A stretch of DNA of 61,926 bases from contig JAIRUW010000043.1 in the NCBI GenBank assembly GCA_031254195.1, positions 1-61,926 of the forward strand, in the 5' to 3' direction. A program made the translations under genes and the position numbers. Positions 30,050-39,268 of the stretch are shown here, in pieces (position 1 is the first letter of the stretch; each line of letters begins with the position of its first letter). The notes beneath the pieces were generated by a model. It ran no database searches. It was not told where the DNA came from and saw only the letters and a program-made list of their open reading frames with translations. The DNA is from Oscillospiraceae bacterium (GTDB lineage Bacteria; Bacillota; Clostridia; Oscillospirales; UBA929).

Positions 30050-31831
30050 GTGCGTTTATTCGATAAATACTTACAATCGGTGAAGGAACTTCCCGAACAC
30101 GAGCTGGAGCGTTTCTGCTCCGATATACGCTCGTTTTTAATCCATAACCTCTCCAAGACGGGCGGGCATCTGGCGTCCAATCTCGGCGTCGTGGAGTTGA
30201 CCGTGGCTCTGCACCGCGCCTTTGACACATCGCGCGACCGTATCGTTTTCGATGTGGGGCATCAGTGCTATACCCATAAGCTGCTGACGGGACGCAAGGA
30301 CGGGTTTGCCAACCTGCGCGCGCTGGGCGCGATGTCGGGCTTCCCCAAACCGTCGGAGAGCGTCCATGACGCCTTTGTCGCCGGCCATGCCTCTACATCG
30401 GTGTCGGTCGCTTTGGGCATGGCGCGGGCGCGGTCATTGCTCAATCAAACATACCGCTGTATTGCCGTACTGGGCGACGGCGCTCTGACAGGCGGGCTGG
30501 CGTATGAGGGGCTGAACGACGCGGGGCAGAGCGGCGAGCCGCTGATCGTCATCCTCAACGACAACGGCATGTCGATCAAAAAAAACGTCGGCGGCATCGC
30601 CCGCCACCTTTCCAGACTGCGCCTAAAGCCGCAGTATTTCCGGGCGAAGCACATCACGCATAAGCTCCTTGACCCGCTGCCGGGCGGCAAAGCGATCGGG
30701 CGGGCTATCCACCGGGGCAAGGAAATGGTGAAGGACGCGCTGATCCCCGGCTCGCTCTTTTCCCATATGGGCTTTGAATACCTTGGCCCCGCGGACGGGC
30801 ATGACGTCAAAAAAATTACCTACCTTCTGCGCCGCGCCGCCGCGATGAAGAAGCCGGTGCTGATCCATCTGGTCACGCAAAAGGGGCGGGGGTATGCTTT
30901 CTCGGAGCGCAACCCCAGCGCTTACCACGGCGTACAGCAATTCCACATCCGTTCCGGCGAAGCGGTCGGCGGCGGCAAGCCGTCCTTTGCCCGCTGTTTT
31001 GGCGAAACCCTTGTGGAACTGGCCGAGGCCGACCGCCGCGTTGTCGCCGTCACGGCGGCCATGCAGTCGGGGACGGGGCTGGATTTGTTCGCGCAACGCT
31101 TCCCCAAGCGTTTTTTCGACGTAGGCATTGCCGAGGGACACGCCGTTACGATGGCCGCCGCAATGGCCAAGCAGGGCCTGCGCCCCGTCGTCGCGCTGTA
31201 CTCGACCTTTTTACAGCGGTCATACGACCAGCTTGTGCATGATGTGGCTCTGCAAAAACTGCCGGTCGTCTTTGCCGTAGGCCACGCGGGGCTGTCCGGT
31301 GAGGACGGGGAGACGCACCACGGCGTCTTTGACCCGCTGTTTATCTCCTCCATCCCCCATATGGCCCTGTGGGCGCCCGCCACCTTTTCGGAACTGCGCG
31401 AGATGCTGTCCCGCGCCCTGTCGTACGACGGCCCGGTGGCCATCCGCTATCCGAAAGGCAGCGAAGGGGAAGACACCGCGCCGCTCCCTTCCGGGCGGGA
31501 CGCCACCATCGTCACTTACGGCGCCATGACAAAAATCGCGTTGGAAGCCGCCGGGAACCTGGAACGGCAGGGCGTATCCGCCGGCGTCGTGAAAATCTCC
31601 TCCCTCAAACCGTTGGAGGACATAGAGCCGCTTTGCAGCGGCGCCGTCTTTATACTGGAAGACAACCCCGGCTATCTGTGTCATAGGATGGACGGCGTAC
31701 CGCTCAATACCGGCGACCGTTTCATCCCGCACGGGACGATGGAAGAACTGCTTGCTTACTGCCACTTAGACGCCGTGTCGGTCGCGGCGGCGATTTCGGA
31801 ATCCTTGGAAGCGGGACGGAAATATGGCTGA
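30050..31831 (+). CDS. dxs: 1-deoxy-D-xylulose-5-phosphate synthase
   Basis: ThDP enzyme joining pyruvate and glyceraldehyde 3-phosphate, first step of the MEP pathway, 593 aa. ThDP-binding GDGALTGG near 142, GHQCYTHK near 65 and the catalytic Glu in VGIAEGHAV are present. It starts with GTG 30050 after GAGGTG. Family members run about 620 aa; the C-terminal domain is compressed, with EDNPG passing to RFIPHG and most of the usual Gly-rich GGFGS segment absent. It overlaps tlyA by 8 bp. Confidence 0.95.
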   Translation: MRLFDKYLQSVKELPEHELERFCSDIRSFLIHNLSKTGGHLASNLGVVELTVALHRAFDTSRDRIVFDVGHQCYTHKLLTGRKDGFANLRALGAMSGFPKPSESVHDAFVAGHASTSVSVALGMARARSLLNQTYRCIAVLGDGALTGGLAYEGLNDAGQSGEPLIVILNDNGMSIKKNVGGIARHLSRLRLKPQYFRAKHITHKLLDPLPGGKAIGRAIHRGKEMVKDALIPGSLFSHMGFEYLGPADGHDVKKITYLLRRAAAMKKPVLIHLVTQKGRGYAFSERNPSAYHGVQQFHIRSGEAVGGGKPSFARCFGETLVELAEADRRVVAVTAAMQSGTGLDLFAQRFPKRFFDVGIAEGHAVTMAAAMAKQGLRPVVALYSTFLQRSYDQLVHDVALQKLPVVFAVGHAGLSGEDGETHHGVFDPLFISSIPHMALWAPATFSELREMLSRALSYDGPVAIRYPKGSEGEDTAPLPSGRDATIVTYGAMTKIALEAAGNLERQGVSAGVVKISSLKPLEDIEPLCSGAVFILEDNPGYLCHRMDGVPLNTGDRFIPHGTMEELLAYCHLDAVSVAAAISESLEAGRKYG

Positions 31832-32630
31832 GAAGGAGCGTTTGGACGTCCTGCTGGTCAGCCGAGGACTGTTTGGCAGCCGCGAGAGGGCACGGGCCGC
31901 CATCATGGGCGGAGACGTCTACGTAGACGGGCAAAAGGCCGAAAAACCCGGGACAGGCTTCCGCCCGGACGCCGCCATTGAGGTGCGCGAAAAAGCGGTT
32001 CCGTATGTGAGCCGGGGAGGGCTGAAGCTGGAAAAGGCCCTGCGCGAGTTTTCCATCGGCGTATCCGGTCTGCGCGTCCTCGACGGGGGGGCGTCCACCG
32101 GCGGCTTTACCGACTGTCTGTTGAAGCACGGCGCGTCCCGCGTCTGGGCCGTTGATGTGGGCTACGGGCAGCTCGCCTGGGAACTGCGCAACGACCCGCG
32201 TGTCGTCTGTGTTGAGCGGACGAACATCCGCAGCCTGACCGAAGAGCACCTTGACGGCGGGCCTGCCGATATGGCCGTACTCGACCTTTCGTTCATCTCG
32301 CTCTCATTGGTACTGCCGGTCATACGCGCTGTATTGACGGACGGAGCACCGGTGATCTGCCTCGTCAAGCCGCAGTTTGAGGCGGGGCGGGACAAGGTGG
32401 GGAAGCACGGCGTCGTGCGCAGTCCCGAGACACACTGCGAAGTTCTGCAAGGGCATTTCCTGTCGGCGCGGGAGGCCGGATTTGGTGTAAAGCAGATAAC
32501 CTTTTCACCCATCAAAGGGCCCAAGGGCAACATAGAGTATTTATCCTATCTGGCGGCGGGCGCGGAGACGGCGCTGCCGGACGGAGAGATGGAAAGGGCC
32601 GTGGAAATGGCGCACAGGGAGCTATTATGA
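31824..32630 (+). CDS. tlyA: TlyA family rRNA 2'-O-methyltransferase/hemolysin-like
   Basis: 268 aa: N-terminal S4 domain (about 1-65) and a Rossmann methyltransferase domain with the SAM motif LDGGASTGGFTD near 88 and DLSFISL near 155. Mycobacterial TlyA methylates 16S and 23S rRNA; activity in Clostridia is assumed by homology. The end overlaps nadK (ATGA). Confidence 0.94.
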   Translation: MAEKERLDVLLVSRGLFGSRERARAAIMGGDVYVDGQKAEKPGTGFRPDAAIEVREKAVPYVSRGGLKLEKALREFSIGVSGLRVLDGGASTGGFTDCLLKHGASRVWAVDVGYGQLAWELRNDPRVVCVERTNIRSLTEEHLDGGPADMAVLDLSFISLSLVLPVIRAVLTDGAPVICLVKPQFEAGRDKVGKHGVVRSPETHCEVLQGHFLSAREAGFGVKQITFSPIKGPKGNIEYLSYLAAGAETALPDGEMERAVEMAHRELL

Positions 32631-33424
32631 AAATCGTCATCTTCACAAACAGACACAAAGACCCCGGCTTTGCCGTCACGCGGGCGGCGGAGGCGTTTTT
32701 GCGCGAGGCCGGGGCGGACTGCCTCCTGTATGAAGGCGATGAAAGCGTATTCGACGGCGCGTACGCCGCGCTTTCGCTGGGCGGAGACGGAACCTTCCTG
32801 CGCTGCGCGAAGCTGACCATGCCGCGCGGCGTCCCAATCCTGGGCGTGCATCTGGGGCATACGGGCTATCTGTCCCGTATCCGGCCCGAGGGGCTGGAAA
32901 ATCTGCGCCATATCGCCTCGTTCCCCGTACGGGAGCGTTCCGCGCTGGAAGCCTCTATCATGAACGGCGGCAATGAGGTACAGATGATTACGGCTGTCAA
33001 TGATTTTGTCTTTTCACGCGGCATGGCTGTGCAGACCGTATCCTTGGATTTGGAGGCGGACGGCCACGCGCTCGGCTCCTTCCTCGGCGACGGCGTCATT
33101 GTTTCGACCGCGCTCGGCTCCACCGGCTACGCGCTCTCGGCGGGCGGGCCGGTCATCGACCCGAGGCTGGATATACTGCTGGTGACGCCCATCTGCTCCC
33201 ATACCTCGCGCACCCATTCCTTTGTCCTCGCGTCCAAACGGACGCTTTCTGTCGCGCCGTCACACGCGGAGCGCAGGCATATCTATCTGTCCGCCGACGG
33301 CGGCAAGCCCCGCCAGCTGGAACCGGGCGAGAGCGTGACGGTGCGGGCGTCCGACCGGGCATTGCTGTGTCTGGAGCCGGAAGGGCACCGTTTTTTCGAT
33401 AATGTACGTATCCATAGATTATAA
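32627..33424 (+). CDS. nadK: NAD kinase
   Basis: Makes NADP from NAD; 265 aa. The active-site motif is LGGDGTFL near residue 50, followed by NDFVFSR and GDGVIVSTALGSTGYALSAGGP split across the NAD pocket. Slightly short for the family (280-290) but all motifs are kept. argR follows after 14 bp; nadK-argR-recN is a conserved cluster. Confidence 0.95.
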   Translation: MKIVIFTNRHKDPGFAVTRAAEAFLREAGADCLLYEGDESVFDGAYAALSLGGDGTFLRCAKLTMPRGVPILGVHLGHTGYLSRIRPEGLENLRHIASFPVRERSALEASIMNGGNEVQMITAVNDFVFSRGMAVQTVSLDLEADGHALGSFLGDGVIVSTALGSTGYALSAGGPVIDPRLDILLVTPICSHTSRTHSFVLASKRTLSVAPSHAERRHIYLSADGGKPRQLEPGESVTVRASDRALLCLEPEGHRFFDNVRIHRL

Positions 33425-33438
33425 AGGGGTGACTTCAA

Positions 33439-33894
33439 ATGAAAAACCTTCGCCAGGCCAAGCTCATCGAGATCATCGGCAGAGAGAATGTAGAAACGCA
33501 GGAGGACTTGCAGGTCTTGTTGCGGAAAGAAGGCTTTGAGGTCACGCAGGCGACCGTCTCCCGCGACATTAAAGCGCTTCGCGTCTACAAAACGCTCTCT
33601 GAAAAGGGAGCGTACCGTTACGCGCTGCCATCGGAACAGCCGGACAATGTCTTCTCGGCGCGGCTTCGCACCATCTTCCGCGAAAGCGTCACCCATATCG
33701 ACAACGCGCAAAACCTCGTCATCATCAAGACACTGCCCGGCATGGCGTCGGCGGCCTGTTCGGCGCTGGACGCCATGAACGCCCCGATGGTCGCGGGCTC
33801 GCTGGCCGGGGACGACACGGCCTTCATCGCCCTGCGCAGTGATTCAGCCGCCAAAGGGCTGGTGGAACAGCTAAGGTCGGTACTGGGCGAATAG
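33439..33894 (+). CDS. argR: Arginine repressor ArgR
   Basis: 151-aa regulator of arginine metabolism. The N-terminal winged helix (ETQEDLQVLL, TQATVSRDIKAL) and the C-terminal hexamerisation and arginine-binding domain with the ASAACSALDAM and LAGDDTAF segments are normal. No arginine genes are in the window; conservation next to recN is general in Firmicutes. Confidence 0.95.
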   Translation: MKNLRQAKLIEIIGRENVETQEDLQVLLRKEGFEVTQATVSRDIKALRVYKTLSEKGAYRYALPSEQPDNVFSARLRTIFRESVTHIDNAQNLVIIKTLPGMASAACSALDAMNAPMVAGSLAGDDTAFIALRSDSAAKGLVEQLRSVLGE

Positions 33895-33911
33895 AGGTAG
33901 AGGGGAATCGT

Positions 33912-35543
33912 ATGCTATCGCTGCTGCATATTGAGAATATCGCGGTCATTGAGCTGGGCGACATCGCTTTTGACGGGCGGCTGAACGTCCTGACCGGCGA
34001 GACGGGCGCGGGCAAGTCGATCGTCATCGACGCCCTGAGCGCCCTTTTAGGGCAGCGTGCTTCGCGCGACCTCATCCGTTCCGGGCATGAGGCGGCTGAG
34101 GTGAGCGGCGTTTTCTCCGGCCCGGGTACGGACGAGCTGATGCTACAGCGCGAGCTGCGGGACGACGGGCGCAGCCTGTGCCGCATAGACGGGAAGCCCG
34201 CCACTCTGTCCGCCCTGCGCGAACTGGGGGATTCCCTGGTCAATATCCACGGACAGCACGACAGCCAGGCTTTGCTTCGGGAAGAGACGCATATCCTCTA
34301 CTTAGACGCTTTCGCGGAACTGTCGTTGGAGCGCTATACGGGGCTTTATCAGAATTGGGCGCGCCTGAACGCGGAGCGCAAAACGCTCTCGATGGCGGAG
34401 GACGAGAAACGCGCCCGCATCGACATGCTTTCCCACCGTCTGCGCGAGCTGCGGGAAATCGAGCCAAAGCCTTTAGAGGAGCAGGAGCTTTCCGCGCGGC
34501 GGAAATTATTGCGTAACGCCGAGAGTATCCGGGAAGCCCTCAATGAGGCTTATTACGCGCTGTATGGCGACGAGGAGACACGCGGCGCTTGCGATTTAGC
34601 GCAGGAAGCCGCCGAAGCCATGTCCGCCGCGGCGCGAAGCGCCCCGGATATGGTGGCGCTGGCGGAACGGCTGAGCGATTTGCGGTATGCGCTCAAGGAC
34701 TGCGCGGAGGAGGCGCGGGATTTCTATGAAGGTATGGAGGGTTCGGAAGAGGAGCTAGAGACAATAGAAGCGCGGCTCGACGCGCTGAACAGGTTGCGCC
34801 GCAAGCACAATATGGAGCTGTCCGAGATATTGGAGGCCGGTGAGCGCTGGGCGGCGGAGCTGGAATCGCTGGAGTTTGCCGATATGCGCCTCGCCGAGCT
34901 GGAAGGCGAGATGCAACGCGCGGAAGAGGCCCTGCTCACAGAAGCGCAGGTTTTGACCGAACAAAGGACAGAAGCGGCGCGGCGTTTGGAAGAGCGCATG
35001 ACGGGCGAGCTGTCCGACCTGGATATGGGCAAGGTGCGGCTCGAAGTGGCGTTTGAACAGACGGAGCCTAAGGAGAGGGGCCGCGACAGCATACGGTTCC
35101 TGATTGCCGCAAACGTGGGAGAGCCGCTCAAGCCGCTTTCCAAAATCGCTTCCGGCGGCGAGATGGCGCGGATCATGCTGGCGATGAAAAACCTGCTCGC
35201 CGAGGGGGATAGTGTGCAGACGCTGGTGTTTGACGAGGTGGACAGCGGCGTGTCGGGCCGCGCGGCCCAGCGCGTCGCGCAGAAGCTCTGCGCCGTGTCG
35301 CGGCGAAAACAGGTGCTCTGCGTGACCCATCTGCCGCAAATCGCCGCCTTTGCCGATTCGCATTTCCATGTGGAAAAGGCGGTGGAGGAGGGGCGTACGG
35401 TCACCCGCGTCCAGAAGCTCGGGCGGGAAGGGCGGATCGAGGAGCTGGCCCGTATCATGGCGGGCGCGTCGGTCACCGACACCACCCGCAAAACGGCGGA
35501 GGAGCTTTTGGGCCAGGCGGAGACCTATAAAAAGACGCTTTAG
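33912..35543 (+). CDS. recN: DNA repair protein RecN
   Basis: SMC-like ATPase acting in double-strand break repair, 543 aa. Walker A GETGAGKS near the N-terminus, two coiled-coil arms (about 150-210 and 270-370), ABC signature SGGEMAR near 415 and Walker B LVFDEVDSG near 440. GAGGGG precedes ATG 33912. Length is near normal. Confidence 0.96.
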   Translation: MLSLLHIENIAVIELGDIAFDGRLNVLTGETGAGKSIVIDALSALLGQRASRDLIRSGHEAAEVSGVFSGPGTDELMLQRELRDDGRSLCRIDGKPATLSALRELGDSLVNIHGQHDSQALLREETHILYLDAFAELSLERYTGLYQNWARLNAERKTLSMAEDEKRARIDMLSHRLRELREIEPKPLEEQELSARRKLLRNAESIREALNEAYYALYGDEETRGACDLAQEAAEAMSAAARSAPDMVALAERLSDLRYALKDCAEEARDFYEGMEGSEEELETIEARLDALNRLRRKHNMELSEILEAGERWAAELESLEFADMRLAELEGEMQRAEEALLTEAQVLTEQRTEAARRLEERMTGELSDLDMGKVRLEVAFEQTEPKERGRDSIRFLIAANVGEPLKPLSKIASGGEMARIMLAMKNLLAEGDSVQTLVFDEVDSGVSGRAAQRVAQKLCAVSRRKQVLCVTHLPQIAAFADSHFHVEKAVEEGRTVTRVQKLGREGRIEELARIMAGASVTDTTRKTAEELLGQAETYKKTL

Positions 35544-35554
35544 GAGGATACGGC

Positions 35555-36058
35555 ATGTACGATACGATACGGGTCCATTCAGCCCATGAGGCCGAACGCG
35601 TGGCGGCGCTGGCGAGGGAGATTTGGACGGATTTCTACACCCCGCTGATCGGCGCGGAGCAGGTGGCGTATATGCTTGCAAACCGGCAAAGCCCGGAAGC
35701 CATCTCCGAAGCTATCCACGAGGAAGGGGTTTGCTATGACCTGATGATGGACGGCGAGCGGGACATCGCCTATTGCGCCGTTTTGCCGGAGAAGGAGAGC
35801 TTGTTCGTCAGCAAGATGTATGTACGCAAGGAGTACCGTAAGAAGGGCATCGCCCGCCTGCTTCTCCGCCGCGCCGTGAACGAGCACCCGAATGCAAAGC
35901 GCGTCTGGCTGTATGTCCATAAGAGGAATGAATCGGTAGAGGGTTACAAGAGGATGGGGTTTGTCATCGAGGGCGAAGCCGTCACCGACATCGGCGGCGG
36001 GTTTGTGATGGACGATTATATCATGGCGCGGCCTGTGATTTACGGAGAGGATTTATAA
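35555..36058 (+). CDS. GNAT family N-acetyltransferase
   Basis: 167-aa acetyltransferase. The acetyl-CoA loop is VRKEYRKKGIARLLL near residue 90, and YKRMGFVIEGE lies near 131. The substrate is unknown. The ribosome-binding site is GGAGG. It lies 12 bp after recN. Confidence 0.88.
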   Translation: MYDTIRVHSAHEAERVAALAREIWTDFYTPLIGAEQVAYMLANRQSPEAISEAIHEEGVCYDLMMDGERDIAYCAVLPEKESLFVSKMYVRKEYRKKGIARLLLRRAVNEHPNAKRVWLYVHKRNESVEGYKRMGFVIEGEAVTDIGGGFVMDDYIMARPVIYGEDL

Positions 36059-36078
36059 TTGACGGAGGCCCCTTTTGT

Positions 36079-36795
36079 ATGATACGATGTGATGTGCTGG
36101 GCGTACCGTTTGACGCGGTGACGCCTGAAGAAGCGGTGCGGAAGGGTCTGGCCTTGATGGAGACGGGCGGCAGGGTGGTGACCCCCAACCCGGAGATCCT
36201 CTGGCTGTGCCATACCGACCCGGCTGTGATGGATGCCGTCGCGGGCGCCGACCTCATACTGGCCGACGGCGTCGGCGTCACACGCGCCGCCCGTAAGCTG
36301 GGACGCCCGCTGCCCTGCCGTGTGACAGGGGCGGATTGGCTGTCCCGTATGCTCGGGGTTTGCGCGGAAAACGGAAAAAAGGTCTTTTTTCTAGGCGGCA
36401 AACCGGGCGTCGCGGAAACGGCGGCGCGGAACTGCCCCGGCGTGACCGTCTGCGGGGTACATGACGGGTATTTTAAGGAAGACGGGCCTGTGCTTGAAGC
36501 GGTCAGGGAAGCCAAACCGGATGTATTGATTGTTTGCTTAGGCGCGCCCAAGCAGGAGCTGTGGATGTACCGAAACCGCGAAGCGCTGAGCGGGATACTT
36601 ATGGCAGGGCTGGGCGGCTCGCTGGACGTTTTGGCGGGCCATGTCAAACGGGCCCCGGTGTGGATTCAAAAAATCGGGTTTGAATGGCTGTACCGCGCCC
36701 TGCGCCAGCCTTCAAGGGTCAAACGGCTCTTTGTGATACCGAAATTTTTGCGAGCCGTGGCAAAGCAAAAGAAACGGGAGAAAAAGAATGGTTAA
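36079..36795 (+). CDS. WecB/TagA/CpsF family glycosyltransferase
   Basis: 238 aa, GT26 family, transferring an N-acetylhexosamine to a lipid-linked acceptor in wall polymer or capsule synthesis. TPNPEILW near residue 35, the ADGVGV block near 65 and CLGAPKQELW near 155 are the family signatures, and the C-terminal basic helices are likely the membrane-contact region. No other wall teichoic acid genes are nearby. Confidence 0.92.
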   Translation: MIRCDVLGVPFDAVTPEEAVRKGLALMETGGRVVTPNPEILWLCHTDPAVMDAVAGADLILADGVGVTRAARKLGRPLPCRVTGADWLSRMLGVCAENGKKVFFLGGKPGVAETAARNCPGVTVCGVHDGYFKEDGPVLEAVREAKPDVLIVCLGAPKQELWMYRNREALSGILMAGLGGSLDVLAGHVKRAPVWIQKIGFEWLYRALRQPSRVKRLFVIPKFLRAVAKQKKREKKNG

Positions 36796-37489
36796 GGAAC
36801 CCATCGTATGTCTGGTCGCCTCCACGCCCGACGCCCAGCGGCTCGTGGCGGCGGCGGCCCGCAACTGCTACTCCGGCAAAGGCCCGACCAAGCTGCTGGA
36901 CGAAATGGACGACAATACGGTCGAAGACCTTTTGCGGCGTGTCGCCTCGATGGGGCACGCCAGCCTTTGGGAGCACGCCTCCTATACCTTCACGCTGGAA
37001 AATGTGTCGCGGTCCCTTCTGGCCGAGATCACGCGGCACCGTATCGCCTCTTTTTCTGTGAAAAGCCAGCGGTATGTGAAGGAAACGCAATTTGACCACA
37101 TCCGGCCTCCCACCGTCCAGGCGGACGAGGAAGCCGCCCGGCTGTTCGATCACGCGATGGAAGCGGCGGGAGAGGCGTACCGCGCCCTGCTGGACCGCGG
37201 CATACCGCCGGAAGACGCGAGGTTTGTCCTGCCCAACGCCTGCTGTACGCACATCGTCGTCACGATGAACGCGCGGGAGCTGCTGCACTTCTTCAAGCTG
37301 CGCTGCTGCCACAGGGCGCAGTGGGAGATACGCTCCGTCGCGGGGCAGATGCTGGCTCTGGCGCGTGAGGCAGCGCCGCTCCTGTTCGAGAAGGCCGGGC
37401 CGGCCTGTGTATGGGGCGCGTGCGGCGAGGGGACACTCTCCTGTGGGCAGGCGGACGCCGTTCGCCGGAGATACCGGGACGATGTTTGA
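36788..37489 (+). CDS. thyX: FAD-dependent thymidylate synthase ThyX
   Basis: Flavin-dependent dTMP synthase of 233 aa. The ThyX motif RHR-X7-S is RHRIASFSVKSQR near residue 80; the C-terminal QWEIRSVA helix is also typical. It overlaps the glycosyltransferase by 8 bp and the next GNAT gene by 8 bp. A 5-FTHF cyclo-ligase 1.2 kb downstream gives a loose folate link. Confidence 0.95.
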   Translation: MVKEPIVCLVASTPDAQRLVAAAARNCYSGKGPTKLLDEMDDNTVEDLLRRVASMGHASLWEHASYTFTLENVSRSLLAEITRHRIASFSVKSQRYVKETQFDHIRPPTVQADEEAARLFDHAMEAAGEAYRALLDRGIPPEDARFVLPNACCTHIVVTMNARELLHFFKLRCCHRAQWEIRSVAGQMLALAREAAPLLFEKAGPACVWGACGEGTLSCGQADAVRRRYRDDV

Positions 37490-38186
37490 GACGCGGGCCG
37501 CGCGAGACGGGGATGATTTACGCCCCCTCTGGGACACCGCTTTTCTGCCCGACGAGGTGTTCTTCACCCGCGATTACCGCCCTGAGCGGGCTTTGATTGT
37601 TACCGACGGGACCAAGCCCGTATCCATGCTGCACATGCTGTCGCGAACCCTGCTGCTGGGAGAGGAAACCTTGCGGGCCGGGTATATCATGGGGGTCGCG
37701 ACCGACCCCGCTTACCGCAGGCAGGGGCTGGCGGGAAGGCTGATTGCCGCCGCCGTCCAAACGATAGAAGAGCAGGGCTTTGACTGCGCGATGCTGATCC
37801 CCGCGTCGGCGGAGCTGGCTTCCTTTTATCAGCGGTTTGGCTTGACCCTGCGCGGTAGGATGCCGCGATTTGCGGACAGCACGCCGCCGGATACCCGCCC
37901 CGCCGGGTTGGACGACATTGAAAAACTCTCCGCCCTCTACAACGCCGCCTTTCCATACCGTGTGGAGCGCGACGCCTTTGAATGGGAGACCATCCTTTTG
38001 GAGTATGCCGTTATGATAGGGGAAGACGGCTACATGGTAGGCGATGAACGGGGGATTTTGGAAGCGATACCTGCGCCGTCAAGCGCTTCGGACAGTGGCC
38101 GTGCGGCCTGTATAAAGCCGTACTCTCCGCGGATTCAAAACCTGCTGGACAATAACCGCCCATACATCAATCTTTTGTACACTTAG
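37482..38186 (+). CDS. GNAT family N-acetyltransferase, Eis-like N-terminal half
   Basis: 234 aa. The acetyl-CoA loop VATDPAYRRQGLAGRLI near residue 65 marks the GNAT fold; the arrangement resembles the first domain of Eis-like proteins. The C-terminal third is not recognisable. I placed the start at ATG 37482, which overlaps the thyX stop; longer in-frame starts lie wholly within thyX. Confidence 0.82.
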   Translation: MFETRAARDGDDLRPLWDTAFLPDEVFFTRDYRPERALIVTDGTKPVSMLHMLSRTLLLGEETLRAGYIMGVATDPAYRRQGLAGRLIAAAVQTIEEQGFDCAMLIPASAELASFYQRFGLTLRGRMPRFADSTPPDTRPAGLDDIEKLSALYNAAFPYRVERDAFEWETILLEYAVMIGEDGYMVGDERGILEAIPAPSSASDSGRAACIKPYSPRIQNLLDNNRPYINLLYT

Positions 38187-38198
38187 GGGGAATGGCCA

Positions 38199-38753
38199 AT
38201 GGTATTTATATTTCTGGCTGACGGCGTTGCGGAAATGGAAGCCGTGACCGTGACAGAAGTATTGCGCCGTGCCGGGGCGGAGGTCAAAACCGTCGGGGTC
38301 ACAGGCATGACAGTAACTGGCGCGCGGGGCATGAAACTACTGGCGGACATACCGCTGGGTGCGGTCACCAAGCCTGACATGCTGGTATTGCCCGGCGGCC
38401 TGAAAGGCGTTGAAAACCTTGCGGCTTCGCTGGGGGTACGGTCGATGGTCAAAGCGGCCGTCAAAAATGACGAGCCGCTGGGCGCGATCTGCGCCGCGCC
38501 CAAAATGCTGTCCGGTATGGGGCTGCTCAAATCCCGCACGGTGACCTGCCACCCGTCGGTGGCGGAGGAGGTGCGGCAGGGCGGCGCGTATGTGCTTGAC
38601 CGCCCGTGGGTACGCGAGGGGGCGTTGGTCACGGGGCAGGGCCCCGGCGCTTCTGTCGTATTCGGGATCGCGCTGGCCGCGCTGCTGCTCGGTGAGGAAA
38701 AGGCCGACGCGCTGGCGGAGGAGTTATTGGTTTCATGGCGCTGCCCGGTTTGA
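38199..38753 (+). CDS. DJ-1/PfpI family protein
   Basis: 184 aa. The nucleophile elbow cysteine is in GAICAAPKML near residue 105, with LVLPGGLKG upstream carrying the acidic partner region. Members act as chaperones, deglycases or amidases; the exact role here is unknown. GGGGG precedes ATG 38199. It overlaps the next gene by 19 bp. Confidence 0.9.
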   Translation: MVFIFLADGVAEMEAVTVTEVLRRAGAEVKTVGVTGMTVTGARGMKLLADIPLGAVTKPDMLVLPGGLKGVENLAASLGVRSMVKAAVKNDEPLGAICAAPKMLSGMGLLKSRTVTCHPSVAEEVRQGGAYVLDRPWVREGALVTGQGPGASVVFGIALAALLLGEEKADALAEELLVSWRCPV

Positions 38754-39256
38754 CCAAGCGGGAGCTGCGTTCTCTGTACCCGCCTTTGCCCGACGGCGGC
38801 GCGGCGGCACGGCGGGTTGTCGGGTCGTGGGAGGCGAACGGCTTTCCCCAAAGAGTGTTTTGTTATGTAAGCGGCAAAGACGAATGCTCCACCGCTCCCA
38901 TCCTGTGCTTTTGCATCAAGAACGGCATACCGCTGGCCGTACCGCTCTGCGAAGGGCGCGATGGGATGACGGCGCGGGTGATTCAAACGCTGTCACAGCT
39001 CAGACGCGGGCGGTTCGGCATTCTAGAGCCGCCGGTCGGTGCTGATGTAATGGAGGACCCGGCTGTCGCCATCGTTCCGGGCCTTGCGTTTGACAGGGAA
39101 GGGCGCCGCCTCGGACGCGGCGGGGGATACTATGACCGCTGGCTTGCGCGGCATAAGTGCCGCACGGTGGGGTTATGCCATGAAAGCCGGCTGATTGAGC
39201 GTATACCGCAGGAAGAATGGGACATCCCCGTTGAGTGGGTGCAGACAGGACAGTAA
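38735..39256 (+). CDS. 5-formyltetrahydrofolate cyclo-ligase
   Basis: Converts 5-formyl-THF to 5,10-methenyl-THF with ATP; 173 aa, slightly below the usual 180-200. The ATP-binding signature LGRGGGYYDRWL near residue 130 and PGLAFDREG just before it are clear. The N-terminal LTKRELRS segment matches the family. It sits 12 bp before mltG. Confidence 0.9.
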   Translation: MALPGLTKRELRSLYPPLPDGGAAARRVVGSWEANGFPQRVFCYVSGKDECSTAPILCFCIKNGIPLAVPLCEGRDGMTARVIQTLSQLRRGRFGILEPPVGADVMEDPAVAIVPGLAFDREGRRLGRGGGYYDRWLARHKCRTVGLCHESRLIERIPQEEWDIPVEWVQTGQ

Positions 39257-39268
39257 GGGAGGGCGGGT

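Noticed and set aside
34724..35681. Two long minus-strand frames opposite recN
   Set aside because: Ser-rich and His/Arg-rich shadows of the RecN coiled coil and ATPase domain.
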